Positions 43,468-53,519 of a DNA stretch of 64,000 bases are shown piece after piece. Position 1 is the stretch's first letter, and each line of letters opens with the position of its first letter. A model generated the notes under the pieces. That model was not told the DNA's origin and made no database searches. It saw nothing but the letters and a program-made list of their open reading frames with translations. Origin of the DNA: Cytophagales bacterium (GTDB taxonomy: Bacteria; Bacteroidota; Bacteroidia; Cytophagales; Spirosomataceae); contig JAAFJE010000017.1 in the NCBI GenBank assembly GCA_013298025.1, positions 88,126-152,125 on the forward strand, read 5' to 3'. The translations under genes and the position numbers were made by a program.

Positions 43468-44475
43468 ATGTCAAAGAAAGCTGAAAACAAAGTAAAATAC
43501 TCGAAAGAGACCTACATGTACTGGTACGAGTCGATGGTTCTTCAACGTAAATTTGAAGAACGTGCAGGTCAGTTGTATGGTCAGCAAAAGATTCGTGGTT
43601 TTTGCCACCTTTACATCGGACAAGAAGCTTGTTCGTCGGGCGCAGCTTCGGCACTTCGTGAAGGCGACAAATATATCACAGCTTATCGTGACCACGGTAT
43701 CCCGTTGGCTTTGGGTTCAGACCCCAACACCATCATGGCCGAATTGTACGGAAAAGCTACTGGTATTTCTAAAGGAAAAGGTGGTTCGATGCACATTTTC
43801 GATAAATCGGTGGGTTTTGTTGGTGGACACGGTATTGTAGGGGCTCAAATTCCATTGGGTGCTGGGTTGGCTTTTGCCGAAAAATACAACAAAACGGGCA
43901 ATGTGTGTATCTGTTACTTTGGCGATGGTGCTGTACGCCAAGGAGCTTTGCATGAGGCTTTCAACATGGCTATGACATGGAAATTGCCTGCTATTTTTGT
44001 GGTAGAAAACAACGGTTATGCCATGGGTACTTCGGTTTCTCGTACTTCAAACGTAACCGACCTTTACACCATTGGCGAGGCGTATGATATGCCATCGGAG
44101 CCTGTCGATGCCATGAGCGTAGAGGCTGTACATGAGGCTGTTGCTCGTGCTGCCGAGCGTGCTCGTGCTGGCGAAGGTCCTACTTTCTTAGAGTTCAAAA
44201 CGTATCGCTACAGAGGTCACTCGATGTCAGACCCTCAGAAATACCGTACCAAAGAAGAGGTTGAAGCCTACAAAATGCGTGACCCAATCGAGCAAGTAAA
44301 GAAAGCTATTTTAGATAACGCATTTGCTACAGAAGAGGAATTGGCCGCTATTGATGCCCAAATCAAAGCTAGAGTAGAAGAATCGGTGAAATTCTCCGAA
44401 GAATCGCCTTGGCCAGACCCTTCTGAAGCGTACAAAGACGTTTACGTAGAAGAATATCCATTCCCTGTGGAATAA
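43468..44475 (+). CDS. pdhA: Pyruvate dehydrogenase E1 component, alpha subunit
   Basis: A 335-residue protein of the heterotetrameric E1 type. The thiamin diphosphate motif runs from FGDGAVRQGALHEAF to VVENNGYAMGT (GDG...NN), and the phosphorylation-loop-like YRYRGHSMSDPQKYR is present. E1 decarboxylates pyruvate and transfers the acetyl group to lipoyl-E2. The beta subunit and E2 genes are not adjacent: a terminator follows and the next gene is on the other strand. Alternative assignment to the branched-chain E1 alpha is less likely, as the sequence fits PdhA better. Confidence 0.92.
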   Translation: MSKKAENKVKYSKETYMYWYESMVLQRKFEERAGQLYGQQKIRGFCHLYIGQEACSSGAASALREGDKYITAYRDHGIPLALGSDPNTIMAELYGKATGISKGKGGSMHIFDKSVGFVGGHGIVGAQIPLGAGLAFAEKYNKTGNVCICYFGDGAVRQGALHEAFNMAMTWKLPAIFVVENNGYAMGTSVSRTSNVTDLYTIGEAYDMPSEPVDAMSVEAVHEAVARAAERARAGEGPTFLEFKTYRYRGHSMSDPQKYRTKEEVEAYKMRDPIEQVKKAILDNAFATEEELAAIDAQIKARVEESVKFSEESPWPDPSEAYKDVYVEEYPFPVE

Positions 44476-44485
44476 TTTTTATGCA

Positions 44486-44535
44486 GAATTGTGAGTTAAA
44501 GTTTCTGAAAAAATTCAACTCATAACTCACTCACA
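44486..44535. repeat. Short inverted repeat, TGAGTGA/TTGTGAA family
   Basis: GAATTGTGAGTTAAA (44486-44500) faces AATTCAACTCATAACTCACT (44512-44531). The words match those of the longer elements at 15619 and 57164. Confidence 0.45.
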
Positions 44536-44541
44536 GGTCAT

Positions 44542-44580
44542 AAAAAAAGAGGTAATGTAACGAGCATTACCTCTTTTTTT
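44542..44580. terminator. Bidirectional terminator between pdhA and the OmpA-family gene
   Basis: AAAAAGAGGTAATG pairs with CATTACCTCTTTTT around a seven-base loop, with A7 and T7 flanks. Confidence 0.9.
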
Positions 44581-44671
44581 ATGGATGGTATGCTATTGAT
44601 AAAAAAGGGGCAAACAGAAAAAAATCTTTGAAGAATCTCTTTTCCCATAAATACTAATCCGATAAATAACC

Positions 44672-45478
44672 TCAATCTATATTCACCGCTACGCCGTTGA
44701 GCTTGTAGCCTGTAATCCGAATTTCGGTACGGCGGTTTCGGGCGTGTTCTTCTTCGCTGCACGTAATGCCATCGGCACAATGGTTGAGCAATTGAGTTTC
44801 GCCGTAGCCTTTCGCTGTGATGCGTTGGCGGGCAATTTGATGATTTTTCACAAGATAATCAGCCACAACTTCGGCTCGTTTTTGCGATAAAGCAATATTA
44901 AATTCTTTGCTGGCACGGCTGTCGGTATGAGAGCCTACTTCTACTAATACATCTGGATTGTCCTGCAAAATCTCGGCAAAAGCATCCAATTCAGCAATCG
45001 ACTCGGCACGAAGGTCGGTTTTGTTGAGGTCGTAGTAAATGTTAAGGGTTTTGAGAATGATGTTTTTACGGATTCTTTTCATGCCCAACGAACAATTAAT
45101 TAGGTCGGTATCTGACGATAATTGGGCTACGCTTTCGAGGCTAAGACCAACCAAACAAAACACTTTGGCAGGGTCTTGCTGATAACAAGCGGCATTGAAA
45201 TTGGCTCTTTTACTCAAATAACGACTTTTTTTACCGATAAATGATAAATTATCGCCTCGATCGAGTTTGATGCTTACGTATCCTCCAAGCACCGCCACCG
45301 AATCTACTTGGCCCGGTTTGGCTAAATTGATGTACTTTAAAAACACGCCATCAAGATTTTCTTGGGTGTCTTTGTCATATACTCGAATAGATAATTTATA
45401 ATGCTGTGGGGCTGTCTTTCGGGCTTGTCCGAAGCCCAAAGTCGATAAGAAAAGGAGCAAACAAAGACCTAATTTCAT
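44672..45478 (-). CDS. OmpA family protein
   Basis: A 268-residue exported protein: signal peptide MKLGLCLLLFLSTLGFGQA, a poorly conserved N-terminal half (about 20-140) and a C-terminal OmpA-like peptidoglycan-binding domain (about 150-265) with NIYYDLNKTDLRAES, EVGSHTDSRASKEFN, LSQKRAEVVADYLV and ARNRRTEIRITGY. The C-terminal domain anchors the envelope to peptidoglycan. The start at 45478 is chosen for the signal peptide; eight more codons are open upstream. Confidence 0.9.
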   Translation of the reverse strand: MKLGLCLLLFLSTLGFGQARKTAPQHYKLSIRVYDKDTQENLDGVFLKYINLAKPGQVDSVAVLGGYVSIKLDRGDNLSFIGKKSRYLSKRANFNAACYQQDPAKVFCLVGLSLESVAQLSSDTDLINCSLGMKRIRKNIILKTLNIYYDLNKTDLRAESIAELDAFAEILQDNPDVLVEVGSHTDSRASKEFNIALSQKRAEVVADYLVKNHQIARQRITAKGYGETQLLNHCADGITCSEEEHARNRRTEIRITGYKLNGVAVNID

Positions 45479-45785
45479 ATAATTGCCGAGTTGAAGATAC
45501 AACCATAAGTAAGCAAAAAATATGCCCTTTCAGAAATAAAACGCAACAGCTTTCTATAGGCTTGATGTAGTTGGGTCGATTCTGAATTAGTGCTTTGATT
45601 TTCAAAAGACTATACTTTATTCTAACTTAACATTACATGAATACTTGGGTTTAAATGAAACATTAGATTCAACTAATTAAATTTATAGGTATTTGAAAAT
45701 AAAAATTTAACTCACAATTTATTCAATAAAAAAGCCCCTAGCCATTGTTACAATCGCTAAGGGCTTTTCATTGAATAAGCGTTTT
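45479..45785. other. Intergenic region with aspS terminator
   Basis: Apart from the terminator at 45728-45768 nothing convincing is seen; the sequence is AT-rich and includes one AACTCACAATTT word of the repeat family found at 15619 and 57164. Confidence 0.5.
45728..45768 (-). terminator. aspS terminator
   Basis: AAAAAAGCCCCTAGC pairs with GCTAAGGGCTTTT with one mismatch across a 12-base loop. On the minus strand it follows the aspS stop at 45786. Confidence 0.85.
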
Positions 45786-47549
45786 TTACAAAACCGTTCT
45801 GATTTTCAGTTCGTCCATTTGTTTTTGGTCGATGGTAGAAGGCGAATCAATCATGACATCTCTTCCTGAGTTATTTTTCGGGAAAGCGATAAAGTCACGA
45901 ATCGAGTCGGAACCACCAAACAACGAGCAAAGGCGGTCGAAACCAAACGCCAATCCACCATGTGGCGGTGCACCGTATTCAAAGGCATCCATCAAGAAAC
46001 CAAACTGATGCTTGGCTTCTTCGTCTGAAAAACCTAGGGTTTCAAACATTTTTGCCTGTAAATCTTTTTGGAAAATACGAATAGAGCCACCGCCTACTTC
46101 TACGCCATTGATAACCATGTCGTAGGCATTGGCTCGAATTTTACCTAAATCGTCCGATTGTAAATGTTGAATATCTTCGGGTTTTGGTGCTGTAAATGGG
46201 TGGTGCATCGCAAACCAACGGTTGTCGTCTTCGCTGTATTCCAACAAAGGGAAATCAATTACCCAATGCACCGAGTATTCGTTTGGATTACGCAAGCCCA
46301 AGCGATTGCCCAACTCTAAACGCAATTCGTTGAGTTGTTTTCTTGGTTTGTCGCCATCGCCACAAAGAATGAGCAATAGGTCGCCGGGTTCAGCCCCTGC
46401 GGCTTCAATCCATTTTTGTAATTCTTCTGTACTATAAAATTTATCAACCGACGATTTGATACTACCGTCGGCATTGTAACGCACATAAACCAAGCCTTTT
46501 GCTCCGATTTGCGGACGTTTCACAAAGTCGGTAAGTTCATCGACTTGCTTGCGGGTATATTCGGCACAGCCTTTGGCATTGATGCCCACCACTACCGATG
46601 CAGCATCGAATACGGGGAAGTTTTTGCCAGAAGTAAGGTCGGTACTTTCGCTTTTAAGTTCATAAAACTTCATGCCAAAACGAATGTCTGGTTTGTCGGA
46701 ACCATAATATTTCATCGCATCGGCATAAGTCATGCGTGGGATTTCGTTGATGGTTAAACCTTTCAAATTCAGGAATAAACGACGTACCAGACCTTCAAAC
46801 ATTTGTAAAATATCTTCTTGTTCGATAAAAGACATTTCGCAGTCGATTTGTGTAAATTCGGGCTGGCGGTCGGCTCTTAAATCTTCGTCACGGAAGCATT
46901 TCACAATTTGGAAATAGCGGTCGAAACCCGACACCATCAACAATTGTTTGAACGTTTGTGGCGATTGAGGCAAGGCATAAAATTCGCCTGGGTTCATGCG
47001 AGAAGGCACTACAAAATCCCTAGCTCCTTCAGGAGTCGATTTAATCAATACGGGTGTTTCTACCTCGATAAAGCCTTGTCCGTCTAAATACGCTCGTACT
47101 TCTTGTGCCATTTTATGACGCAAAATCAAGTTTTGGCGTACAGGATTACGGCGTAAATCGAGGTAGCGGTATTTCATTCTTACGTCGTCGCCTCCGTCGG
47201 TTTCGTCTTCTATCAAGAAAGGCGGCAACTTGGCAGGGTTCAAAACAGTAATTTCGGTAAGCTTAATTTCGATGTCTCCTGTTGCAATTTTATCATTTTT
47301 AGAAAGACGTTCTACTACGGTGCCTGTAGCCGAGATAACATACTCACGACCAAGCGAGCGAGCGATTTCGAGGGCTTCTTTGCTTGTTTTTCCTTCTTCA
47401 AGCATCAATTGTGTGATACCGTAGCGGTCACGGAGGTCAATCCAAATCATGCCTCCTTTGTCACGGATACGTTGTACCCAACCACAAAGTGTAACGATTT
47501 CGTTGACGTTTGCCATACGAAGTTCGCCATTATTATGTGTTCTTAGCAT
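45786..47549 (-). CDS. aspS: Aspartate-tRNA ligase (bacterial type)
   Basis: AspRS charges tRNA-Asp. The 587-residue length is that of the bacterial class II enzyme. The N-terminal OB-fold anticodon domain ([24 protein letters not shown]), the catalytic core with motif 2 ([23 protein letters not shown]) and motif 3 ([10 protein letters not shown]), and the inserted GAD domain (about 290-420) are all present. The start [11 protein letters not shown] matches the family N-terminus. It appears to be a single-gene unit. Confidence 0.98.
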   Translation of the reverse strand: MLRTHNNGELRMANVNEIVTLCGWVQRIRDKGGMIWIDLRDRYGITQLMLEEGKTSKEALEIARSLGREYVISATGTVVERLSKNDKIATGDIEIKLTEITVLNPAKLPPFLIEDETDGGDDVRMKYRYLDLRRNPVRQNLILRHKMAQEVRAYLDGQGFIEVETPVLIKSTPEGARDFVVPSRMNPGEFYALPQSPQTFKQLLMVSGFDRYFQIVKCFRDEDLRADRQPEFTQIDCEMSFIEQEDILQMFEGLVRRLFLNLKGLTINEIPRMTYADAMKYYGSDKPDIRFGMKFYELKSESTDLTSGKNFPVFDAASVVVGINAKGCAEYTRKQVDELTDFVKRPQIGAKGLVYVRYNADGSIKSSVDKFYSTEELQKWIEAAGAEPGDLLLILCGDGDKPRKQLNELRLELGNRLGLRNPNEYSVHWVIDFPLLEYSEDDNRWFAMHHPFTAPKPEDIQHLQSDDLGKIRANAYDMVINGVEVGGGSIRIFQKDLQAKMFETLGFSDEEAKHQFGFLMDAFEYGAPPHGGLAFGFDRLCSLFGGSDSIRDFIAFPKNNSGRDVMIDSPSTIDQKQMDELKIRTVL

Positions 47550-47560
47550 AAGTTTTTATA

Positions 47561-47621
47561 CGGACTGCCTTGTCCGCCAATGTATTCGCTGAGTTTTGAT
47601 AAATACGGACAAGCCTGTCCG
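47561..47621. repeat. Pair of CGGAC/GTCCG hairpins
   Basis: CGGACTGCCTTGTCCG (47561-47576) and CGGACAAGCCTGTCCG (47606-47621) are each small palindromes and are reverse-complementary variants of each other, a BIME-like pair upstream of aspS and crtD. Confidence 0.5.
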
Positions 47622-47764
47622 AGCCAAATAATTTGCAAAATTACAGAATTTGTCAGGTGTGACACAAAACATTTTGAAAACTATTTGTGTTGTTTTGGAT
47701 TATAATAAGTAAATCGTTGAAATTCGTTTGAATTAAAGGGATAAATTCAGTAAAAAATAGACAA

Positions 47765-49228
47765 ATGAGCAAAAAAGTAGCCATCATTGGGGCAGGTATT
47801 GCTGGCATTGCCACGGCTATTCGGTTGGCCGTGAAGGGTTGGTCGGTAGAAGTTTTTGAAGCCAACGCTTATGCTGGAGGCAAATTGAGCAGTTTCGAGC
47901 AAGAGGGCTATCGTTTCGATGCGGGGCCTTCGTTGTTTACCTTGCCGCATTTGGTAGATGAGCTATTTGCTTTGGCAGGCAAATCTCCTCGTGATTATTT
48001 TCAATACGAGCGTTTGCCCGTTATTTGTCATTATTTCTGGGAAGATGGCACACGCTTGCAAGCCCATGCCCAAGTAGAGGATTTTGCCCAAGAAGTTGCC
48101 CAAGTGCTAGGAGAACCGGCTTCGCATATTATCCATTTTCTGAAAGACAGTGCCTTTAAATATGAAGTATTAGATGGCTTATTTTTACAAGATTCTTTGC
48201 ATAAAATCTCAACATGGACTTCTGCCAAAGCCCTCAAAGGATACATCAATTTGCCTCGGCTAGGCATTTTTGGTACGATGAATCAAGCCAATGCAAAGCA
48301 ATTTCAGCATCCAAAATTGGTACAATTGTTCAACCGTTACGCCACTTACAATGGTTCAGACCCCTACCAAACTCCAGCAACGCTCAACATCATTCCGCAT
48401 TTAGAATATAATCTTGGGGCTTTTTTTCCGAAAAAAGGCATGGTCGATATTACGAATACGCTTGTAAGTTTGGCCGAATCGTTGGGCGTAAGTTTTCATT
48501 ATCAAATGCCTGTAGAAGAAATTATTACAGGAGAAAAAAAGGTAAAAGGGATTCGGGTAAAAGGACAAGTATTACCTTTCGACCTAGTGGTTTCCAACAT
48601 GGACGTAACCCATACCTATCGCAAGCTTTTGCCTCAAGCCCATCATCCCAATCGTTTGTTGAACCAACCCAAGTCGAGTTCGGGCGTAATTTTTTATTGG
48701 GGAATGAACAAAACTTTTCCATCCCTCGATTTACACAATATATTTTTTAGTGATAATTATCGAGAAGAATTTCGGGTAATGTTTGAAGAAAAAAGCCTCT
48801 ACCACGACCCAACGGTGTATATCAATATCACCTCAAAATACAAACCAGATGATGCACCAGCGGGCTGCGAAAACTGGTTTGTATTGGTGAATGCTCCTGC
48901 CAATGAAGGACAAGACTGGGATACACTCATTGCCAATTTGCGAAAGAACGTTTGGCAAAAACTGGCTCGCATATTGGGCGAAGATGTACAAGCCTATTGC
49001 GAAACAGAAGCCATACTCGACCCTAGAAGTATCGAACTCAAAACCTCATCTGCCCAAGGGGCTTTGTATGGCAACTCGTCGAATAACCGCTATGCGGCTT
49101 TTTTACGCCATGCCAATTTTTCTAAAAACTTCTCTAATCTATATTTTGTGGGAGGCAGCGTACATCCGGGCGGAGGCATTCCTTTGGCTTTGTCTTCTGC
49201 CAAAATTACGGCAAATATGATTAGTTGA
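47765..49228 (+). CDS. Carotenoid desaturase, phytoene-desaturase family (probably CrtD)
   Basis: A 487-residue flavoprotein. The dinucleotide-binding GAGIAGIATAIRLAVKGWSVEVFEAN is at the N-terminus, FDAGPSLFTLPHLVDELF is the family signature in the form seen in the 3,4-desaturase CrtD rather than the GPSWY form usual for CrtI, and the C-terminus has FVGGSVHPGGGIPLALSSAK. The enzyme introduces double bases into hydroxylated carotenoids during saproxanthin/myxol-type pigment synthesis. No other crt gene is adjacent, so phytoene desaturation cannot be ruled out. The 3' end overlaps the convergent kinase gene by eight bases. Confidence 0.87.
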   Translation: MSKKVAIIGAGIAGIATAIRLAVKGWSVEVFEANAYAGGKLSSFEQEGYRFDAGPSLFTLPHLVDELFALAGKSPRDYFQYERLPVICHYFWEDGTRLQAHAQVEDFAQEVAQVLGEPASHIIHFLKDSAFKYEVLDGLFLQDSLHKISTWTSAKALKGYINLPRLGIFGTMNQANAKQFQHPKLVQLFNRYATYNGSDPYQTPATLNIIPHLEYNLGAFFPKKGMVDITNTLVSLAESLGVSFHYQMPVEEIITGEKKVKGIRVKGQVLPFDLVVSNMDVTHTYRKLLPQAHHPNRLLNQPKSSSGVIFYWGMNKTFPSLDLHNIFFSDNYREEFRVMFEEKSLYHDPTVYINITSKYKPDDAPAGCENWFVLVNAPANEGQDWDTLIANLRKNVWQKLARILGEDVQAYCETEAILDPRSIELKTSSAQGALYGNSSNNRYAAFLRHANFSKNFSNLYFVGGSVHPGGGIPLALSSAKITANMIS

Positions 49229-50513
49229 GTAGCGTGCAAATCTCGTTAAAACTAGGGCGTTGCAAAACCGCTTCGTTCATACATTTTTCTACTAACTGCC
49301 TCAATGCCAATACTTCTGCCAATGACTGTTCGGCTGGCAGAAGTTGCTGTAGCAAATCGTCGAGTAAGCAGGCAAAAGCCCGTACTTCTAGGCGTTGCAA
49401 GGCCGCCGCTTTGCTCGAATGTACATGATAGGTACTTGCCGCACCGAAATCGCCAAAAAGCGTATTTCCTTGTTCGTCAATCAGGGTATTATGGGCGTAC
49501 AAATCGCCGTGTAGCACGCCAAGCGTATGCAGGTGCTGCCCGACACTAGCCATTGCTTTGGCAATAGTAAGGATTTGTTGAGCCGTAAAAAAGGTATTTT
49601 CTGGAAAAGTATCACGGGTACAAGTATCGAAACTGGGTGGATTTGCCAAATTTTTGTAGTGCGGCGGAATCAGTTGCATCAACAAGCCCTGTTTTTCTTG
49701 TGGATGATTGCTAATTTTACCTAGAACTTTCACAAGGTTTGGATGTATGCCAGCCGCCATACAAGCATTCATTTCGTCGCTAGGCAAGCCGTCGCTGGTG
49801 ACTTCACCCTTAAAAATTTTCACCGCAACCGTTTGGGCTGTTGTTTCCCAACTAGCTCGGTAAATATTGCCCGAAGCTCCTTCGCCCAATTGTTCTTGCA
49901 GTTGCAAGCTTTGCCAGTCGATTTCGGGTAAAGTAATGGGTGTTTCTATCCCTTCCGAAAAAGGATTACCCGCCAAAGCCAGCCAAGAAAGTCGAGGAAA
50001 GGAAAGCAAGGCTTCTGGAAAATCGCTGAGTTGATTGGCCGAAATACGCAATAATTGCAAGTTTTTACAATGGACCAAAGTGTTGGGTAAAGACCTCAGC
50101 CGATTGCCTGCGAGCATCAGCTTTTGCATAGAAGCACAATTGCCAATAGAATCGGGTAATTGCTCGATAGCATTGTTGGTTAAAATCAGCCAACGGGTCG
50201 TTGGCGGAATAGCATTTTCAGGAATGTATTGAATTTGATTCGCCTTGAAACCAATCATTTCTAGTTGCGGACATTGAGCCAATACCGAAGGAAAAACAGT
50301 AAATAAATTATCCGAAAAAAAAGCTATTTTAAGTTTGTGCAACTGCCCAAAATCGTCTGGAAGCTCAGACAACTGATTACCCGATAAATCTAAGATTTCT
50401 AAGGAATCGGCCAATTGGTAGATTTCTTTGGGAAAAACTTGTAGTCCACAGGCGAGTTTTAGGCGAGTAATGCCCCGTAATTCGCCCGAATACAGTTGTT
50501 GTAACGTTTGCAT
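49221..50513 (-). CDS. Leucine-rich repeat protein with C-terminal protein kinase domain
   Basis: A 430-residue soluble protein. Residues 15-190 carry about seven LRRs (LEILDLSGNQLSELPDDF, MQKLMLAGNRLRSLPNTL). From about 203 a Hanks-type kinase domain follows: glycine loop LGEGASGNIYRA, Lys232 in AVKIF, HGDLYAHN with catalytic Asp337 (HGD instead of HRD), and DFG at 355-357. The order LRR-kinase without a membrane segment is unusual for bacteria. The ATG at 50513 is preferred over a TTG at 50531. The substrate is unknown. Confidence 0.86.
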   Translation of the reverse strand: MQTLQQLYSGELRGITRLKLACGLQVFPKEIYQLADSLEILDLSGNQLSELPDDFGQLHKLKIAFFSDNLFTVFPSVLAQCPQLEMIGFKANQIQYIPENAIPPTTRWLILTNNAIEQLPDSIGNCASMQKLMLAGNRLRSLPNTLVHCKNLQLLRISANQLSDFPEALLSFPRLSWLALAGNPFSEGIETPITLPEIDWQSLQLQEQLGEGASGNIYRASWETTAQTVAVKIFKGEVTSDGLPSDEMNACMAAGIHPNLVKVLGKISNHPQEKQGLLMQLIPPHYKNLANPPSFDTCTRDTFPENTFFTAQQILTIAKAMASVGQHLHTLGVLHGDLYAHNTLIDEQGNTLFGDFGAASTYHVHSSKAAALQRLEVRAFACLLDDLLQQLLPAEQSLAEVLALRQLVEKCMNEAVLQRPSFNEICTLLN

Positions 50514-50611
50514 AAAGGGAGTTTTTGACAAAGATACAAAGGGATAGCAATTAAGCGATAGGCAGGCGTATGATGTCTTTTTTTTAGGGCTGTAGGTATC
50601 ATTTTCCTACC

Positions 50612-51496
50612 TTATATGGTAGCCAAAAACTGCCTTACGTGTTCTTTTATTTTCACTATTTGTCGGTGGTATTCAAGCGTTTTGATTTCTTTTTTTAAGC
50701 GATTTACTTCGGTGGTTATGCTGATTTCTAGGGTTTTAGGATTGCCCTTGCCATAAGCCCAGCAAGGATGCGTACACAAATTTTCTTTGCGTTTTTCTAA
50801 TGCCTGAATTTGTTGGTTCAAATCTTTTACCAATTTTTTCAATTGCCCTTCCATCGACTGCTCTCGCAATTGCTTTTCGTTGAGCCATGTCAAACGCAAA
50901 CGCATCAGTTCAAATACATCTTGTTGGGCATAAGCTTCTGTGATTTGGTGCATCAATTGTGTTTTTCGTATTTTTTCCTCCTCATCTTGTTCCAAATCTG
51001 GATGAAACTCTTTCACCAATGCCATATACAATGCCCGCAGCGATGGCGGATTTGTCATGGTAGGCGTACTTTGCGGTGGTTCGGTAATTTCGTGGGGTAC
51101 TTCTATTTCTTGCGTTGGTGTTTCAATAGGAAAATATTTATCGACCAATGGCTGCAAATGAGTCATGCCTGCTTGGGTCAATTGCAGGGCAATAGCCCCA
51201 AGGTAATGCCTGAGTTTTTGTTGTTCTGCTGCTATCAGAAAATCGCTCCCAAGGTGTTCTTCTAAGGTCAGCAAGAAATTACCTAATCGGGTATTATATT
51301 TTCGGTGCAAAGGGGCAATATCTTGGTTGATTGCCTCCTGAGCCAAGGCAATGAATTGCTCTGTGGCGAGCAATTCGGCCTTGAGTTGTTCAATTTTTTG
51401 AAGGTTTGCTACCAACTGTCGTTGTAATTTCAAGGTAGCCTTGTCGGTCGTAGTTCGTACAATCAATCCTTCATAGCGTGCTAAATAATGTTCCAT
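50612..51496 (-). CDS. Coiled-coil protein with a J-domain-like segment
   Basis: A 294-residue cytoplasmic protein. Long helices at 20-60 and 205-285 suggest coiled coils. In the middle, LRALYMALVKEFHPDLEQDEEEKIRKTQLM keeps the His-Pro-Asp triad (165-167) of J-domains, followed by a QITEAYAQ helix. J-domains stimulate the ATPase of DnaK-type chaperones; here it is embedded and not N-terminal. The start is three bases from the stop of the ABC exporter gene, so they are one operon. The biological role is unknown. Confidence 0.72.
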   Translation of the reverse strand: MEHYLARYEGLIVRTTTDKATLKLQRQLVANLQKIEQLKAELLATEQFIALAQEAINQDIAPLHRKYNTRLGNFLLTLEEHLGSDFLIAAEQQKLRHYLGAIALQLTQAGMTHLQPLVDKYFPIETPTQEIEVPHEITEPPQSTPTMTNPPSLRALYMALVKEFHPDLEQDEEEKIRKTQLMHQITEAYAQQDVFELMRLRLTWLNEKQLREQSMEGQLKKLVKDLNQQIQALEKRKENLCTHPCWAYGKGNPKTLEISITTEVNRLKKEIKTLEYHRQIVKIKEHVRQFLATI

Positions 51497-51499
51497 TGC

Positions 51500-53257
51500 T
51501 TACTCTTGGGCTTCTTTTTCGCCCACTTGTTGTCGCCACATGGCATAATACAAGCCTTTTTTCTCTAAAAGATTGGCGTGAGAACCATATTCGACGATTT
51601 TACCTTTTTCCAATACAAAAATATTATCAGCGTGCATCACGGTGCTTAGGCGGTGGGCAATCAGCACGGTGATATGCTCGCCCAAGTCGGAGATTTGTCG
51701 AATTGTTTCCGAAATTTCTTCCTCTGTAAGCGAATCCAAAGCAGACGTAGCCTCATCGAAAATCAATAAATTGGGCTTACGCAACAAGGCTCTTGCAATG
51801 CTCAGGCGTTGCTTTTCGCCTCCCGAAACTTTTACACCCCCTTCACCAATGAGGGTATCTAAACCTTTATCGGCTCTTGCCAACAAGGGGCCACAAGCGG
51901 CTTGCTGGAGTACAGCCAAGCATTCGTCGTCGGTGGCTTGCGGATTGACAAACAAAAGGTTTTCTCGGATTGTTCCAGAAAACAATTGTGTATCTTGGGT
52001 CACAAAGCCTAGTTTGGTGCGGAGTTGGTCGAAATCAATTTCTTTACCATCGTGTCCATTGTACAAAATCCGTCCTTGGCGAGGCTTGTACAAACCTACC
52101 AACAATTTCACCAAGGTACTTTTTCCCGAACCCGATGGCCCTACAAAAGCAATGGTTTCGCCTACATTGGTTTGAAAACTCACCCGACGCAAAGCATCTT
52201 TGGTAGCAGATTGATGCCTAAACGTAACATCGTCGAAAGCCAAACTTTCAATTTGATGAATCGGATGCGGATTGGCTGGTTTTTCTTCTACAGCAATGCT
52301 AAACAACGATTCATAATTTTGTAACGACACCTGTGCTTCTCGGTAAGTATTAATCACGTTGCCCATTTCTTGCAAAGGCCCAAAAATGAAGAACGAATAA
52401 ATATTAAGCGAAAAGAATTGTCCGAGTGTAATTTGTCCCTTGAAAATCAGGTACATCATAATCAAGGTAAGCACGGCACGCAGCAAGTTGACGCTTGTTC
52501 CTTGAATAAACATCATACTTCGGACAAAACGAACCTTTTTTAATTCTAAAGCTAAAATCTTTTCCGTTGTGCCATTGAGGTGATTAATCTCTTGTTGTGC
52601 CAAGCCCAAGGATTTTACCAATTCGATGTTGCGTAAAGATTCGGTCGTAGAACCAGCCAAAGCGGTTGATTCTCGTACAATTGCCTGTTGGATAACTTTT
52701 ACTTTTTTACTCAACATCGAGCTAATTACCGCAATCAAAGGCCCAATGGTAAGAAACAGCGGCACAATTACCCAATGCACCGAAATAGCGTAAATGGTTA
52801 CAAACACCAAGGCAACCAAACTTTGGAAAAAGACATTGATACCCACCGAAATGAGCTTTTCAACATCAATACGCACTTTTTGAAGTTTGCCCAAGGTTTC
52901 GCCAGAGCGTTGGTCTTCAAAAGTTTCGTAGGGCAATTCTAAGGAATGCTTTACGCCATCGGCATATAAACTTGCTCCGATTTTTTGCGTAATCGTACTG
53001 ATGAAATAATCTTGGAAATTTTTAGCAACCCTCGACACAAACGCCACACCCACCGAAGCCCCAAGCAAGGGCAGAATTGCTCCCAAAAAATCATGAAGGG
53101 TATGGTTTTTAGCCTGTATTTTTGTGGCTACGTTGTCGATGATATGCCTAAAAATAAGCGGGTCGAGTAGCGAAAAAACTTGGTTTACAATAGCCAAAAG
53201 TAAGGCTAAAGCAAGGGTAAGTTGATGCTTTCGGAGGTAGGGTAAAAGAATCTTCAT
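51500..53257 (-). CDS. ABC transporter, fused permease and ATPase (exporter type)
   Basis: A 585-residue half-transporter: a six-helix ABC membrane domain (about 15-320) and a nucleotide-binding domain (about 340-575) with Walker A GPSGSGKST, signature VSGGEKQRLSIARALL, Walker B LLIFDEATSALD and the H-loop AHRLST. It acts as a homodimer or heterodimer exporting lipid, peptide or drug; the substrate is not recognisable. Its stop and the next start (J-domain-like gene) are three bases apart. Confidence 0.94.
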   Translation of the reverse strand: MKILLPYLRKHQLTLALALLLAIVNQVFSLLDPLIFRHIIDNVATKIQAKNHTLHDFLGAILPLLGASVGVAFVSRVAKNFQDYFISTITQKIGASLYADGVKHSLELPYETFEDQRSGETLGKLQKVRIDVEKLISVGINVFFQSLVALVFVTIYAISVHWVIVPLFLTIGPLIAVISSMLSKKVKVIQQAIVRESTALAGSTTESLRNIELVKSLGLAQQEINHLNGTTEKILALELKKVRFVRSMMFIQGTSVNLLRAVLTLIMMYLIFKGQITLGQFFSLNIYSFFIFGPLQEMGNVINTYREAQVSLQNYESLFSIAVEEKPANPHPIHQIESLAFDDVTFRHQSATKDALRRVSFQTNVGETIAFVGPSGSGKSTLVKLLVGLYKPRQGRILYNGHDGKEIDFDQLRTKLGFVTQDTQLFSGTIRENLLFVNPQATDDECLAVLQQAACGPLLARADKGLDTLIGEGGVKVSGGEKQRLSIARALLRKPNLLIFDEATSALDSLTEEEISETIRQISDLGEHITVLIAHRLSTVMHADNIFVLEKGKIVEYGSHANLLEKKGLYYAMWRQQVGEKEAQE

Positions 53258-53519
53258 ATTGTACGATTGTTTTCTTTTACGTAACCTTTTTCCAAAACTT
53301 TTGGTTCGGCTTATGGTTTGTAAAACAGCTTATTAATTTCGGGTTAACCCAAACACATTGTATGACTTTTGTGTTAGAAACAGACTGCCCAACAAAATAG
53401 ATTGCATTCCTCTTATAATTCAGCGGTGATTGATATTTATTCCCAACACAATCATAATCAATCTAATACAACTACCACAATTAATATGTAAATTTGTCTT
53501 ATTAAAATTATGATAACAG

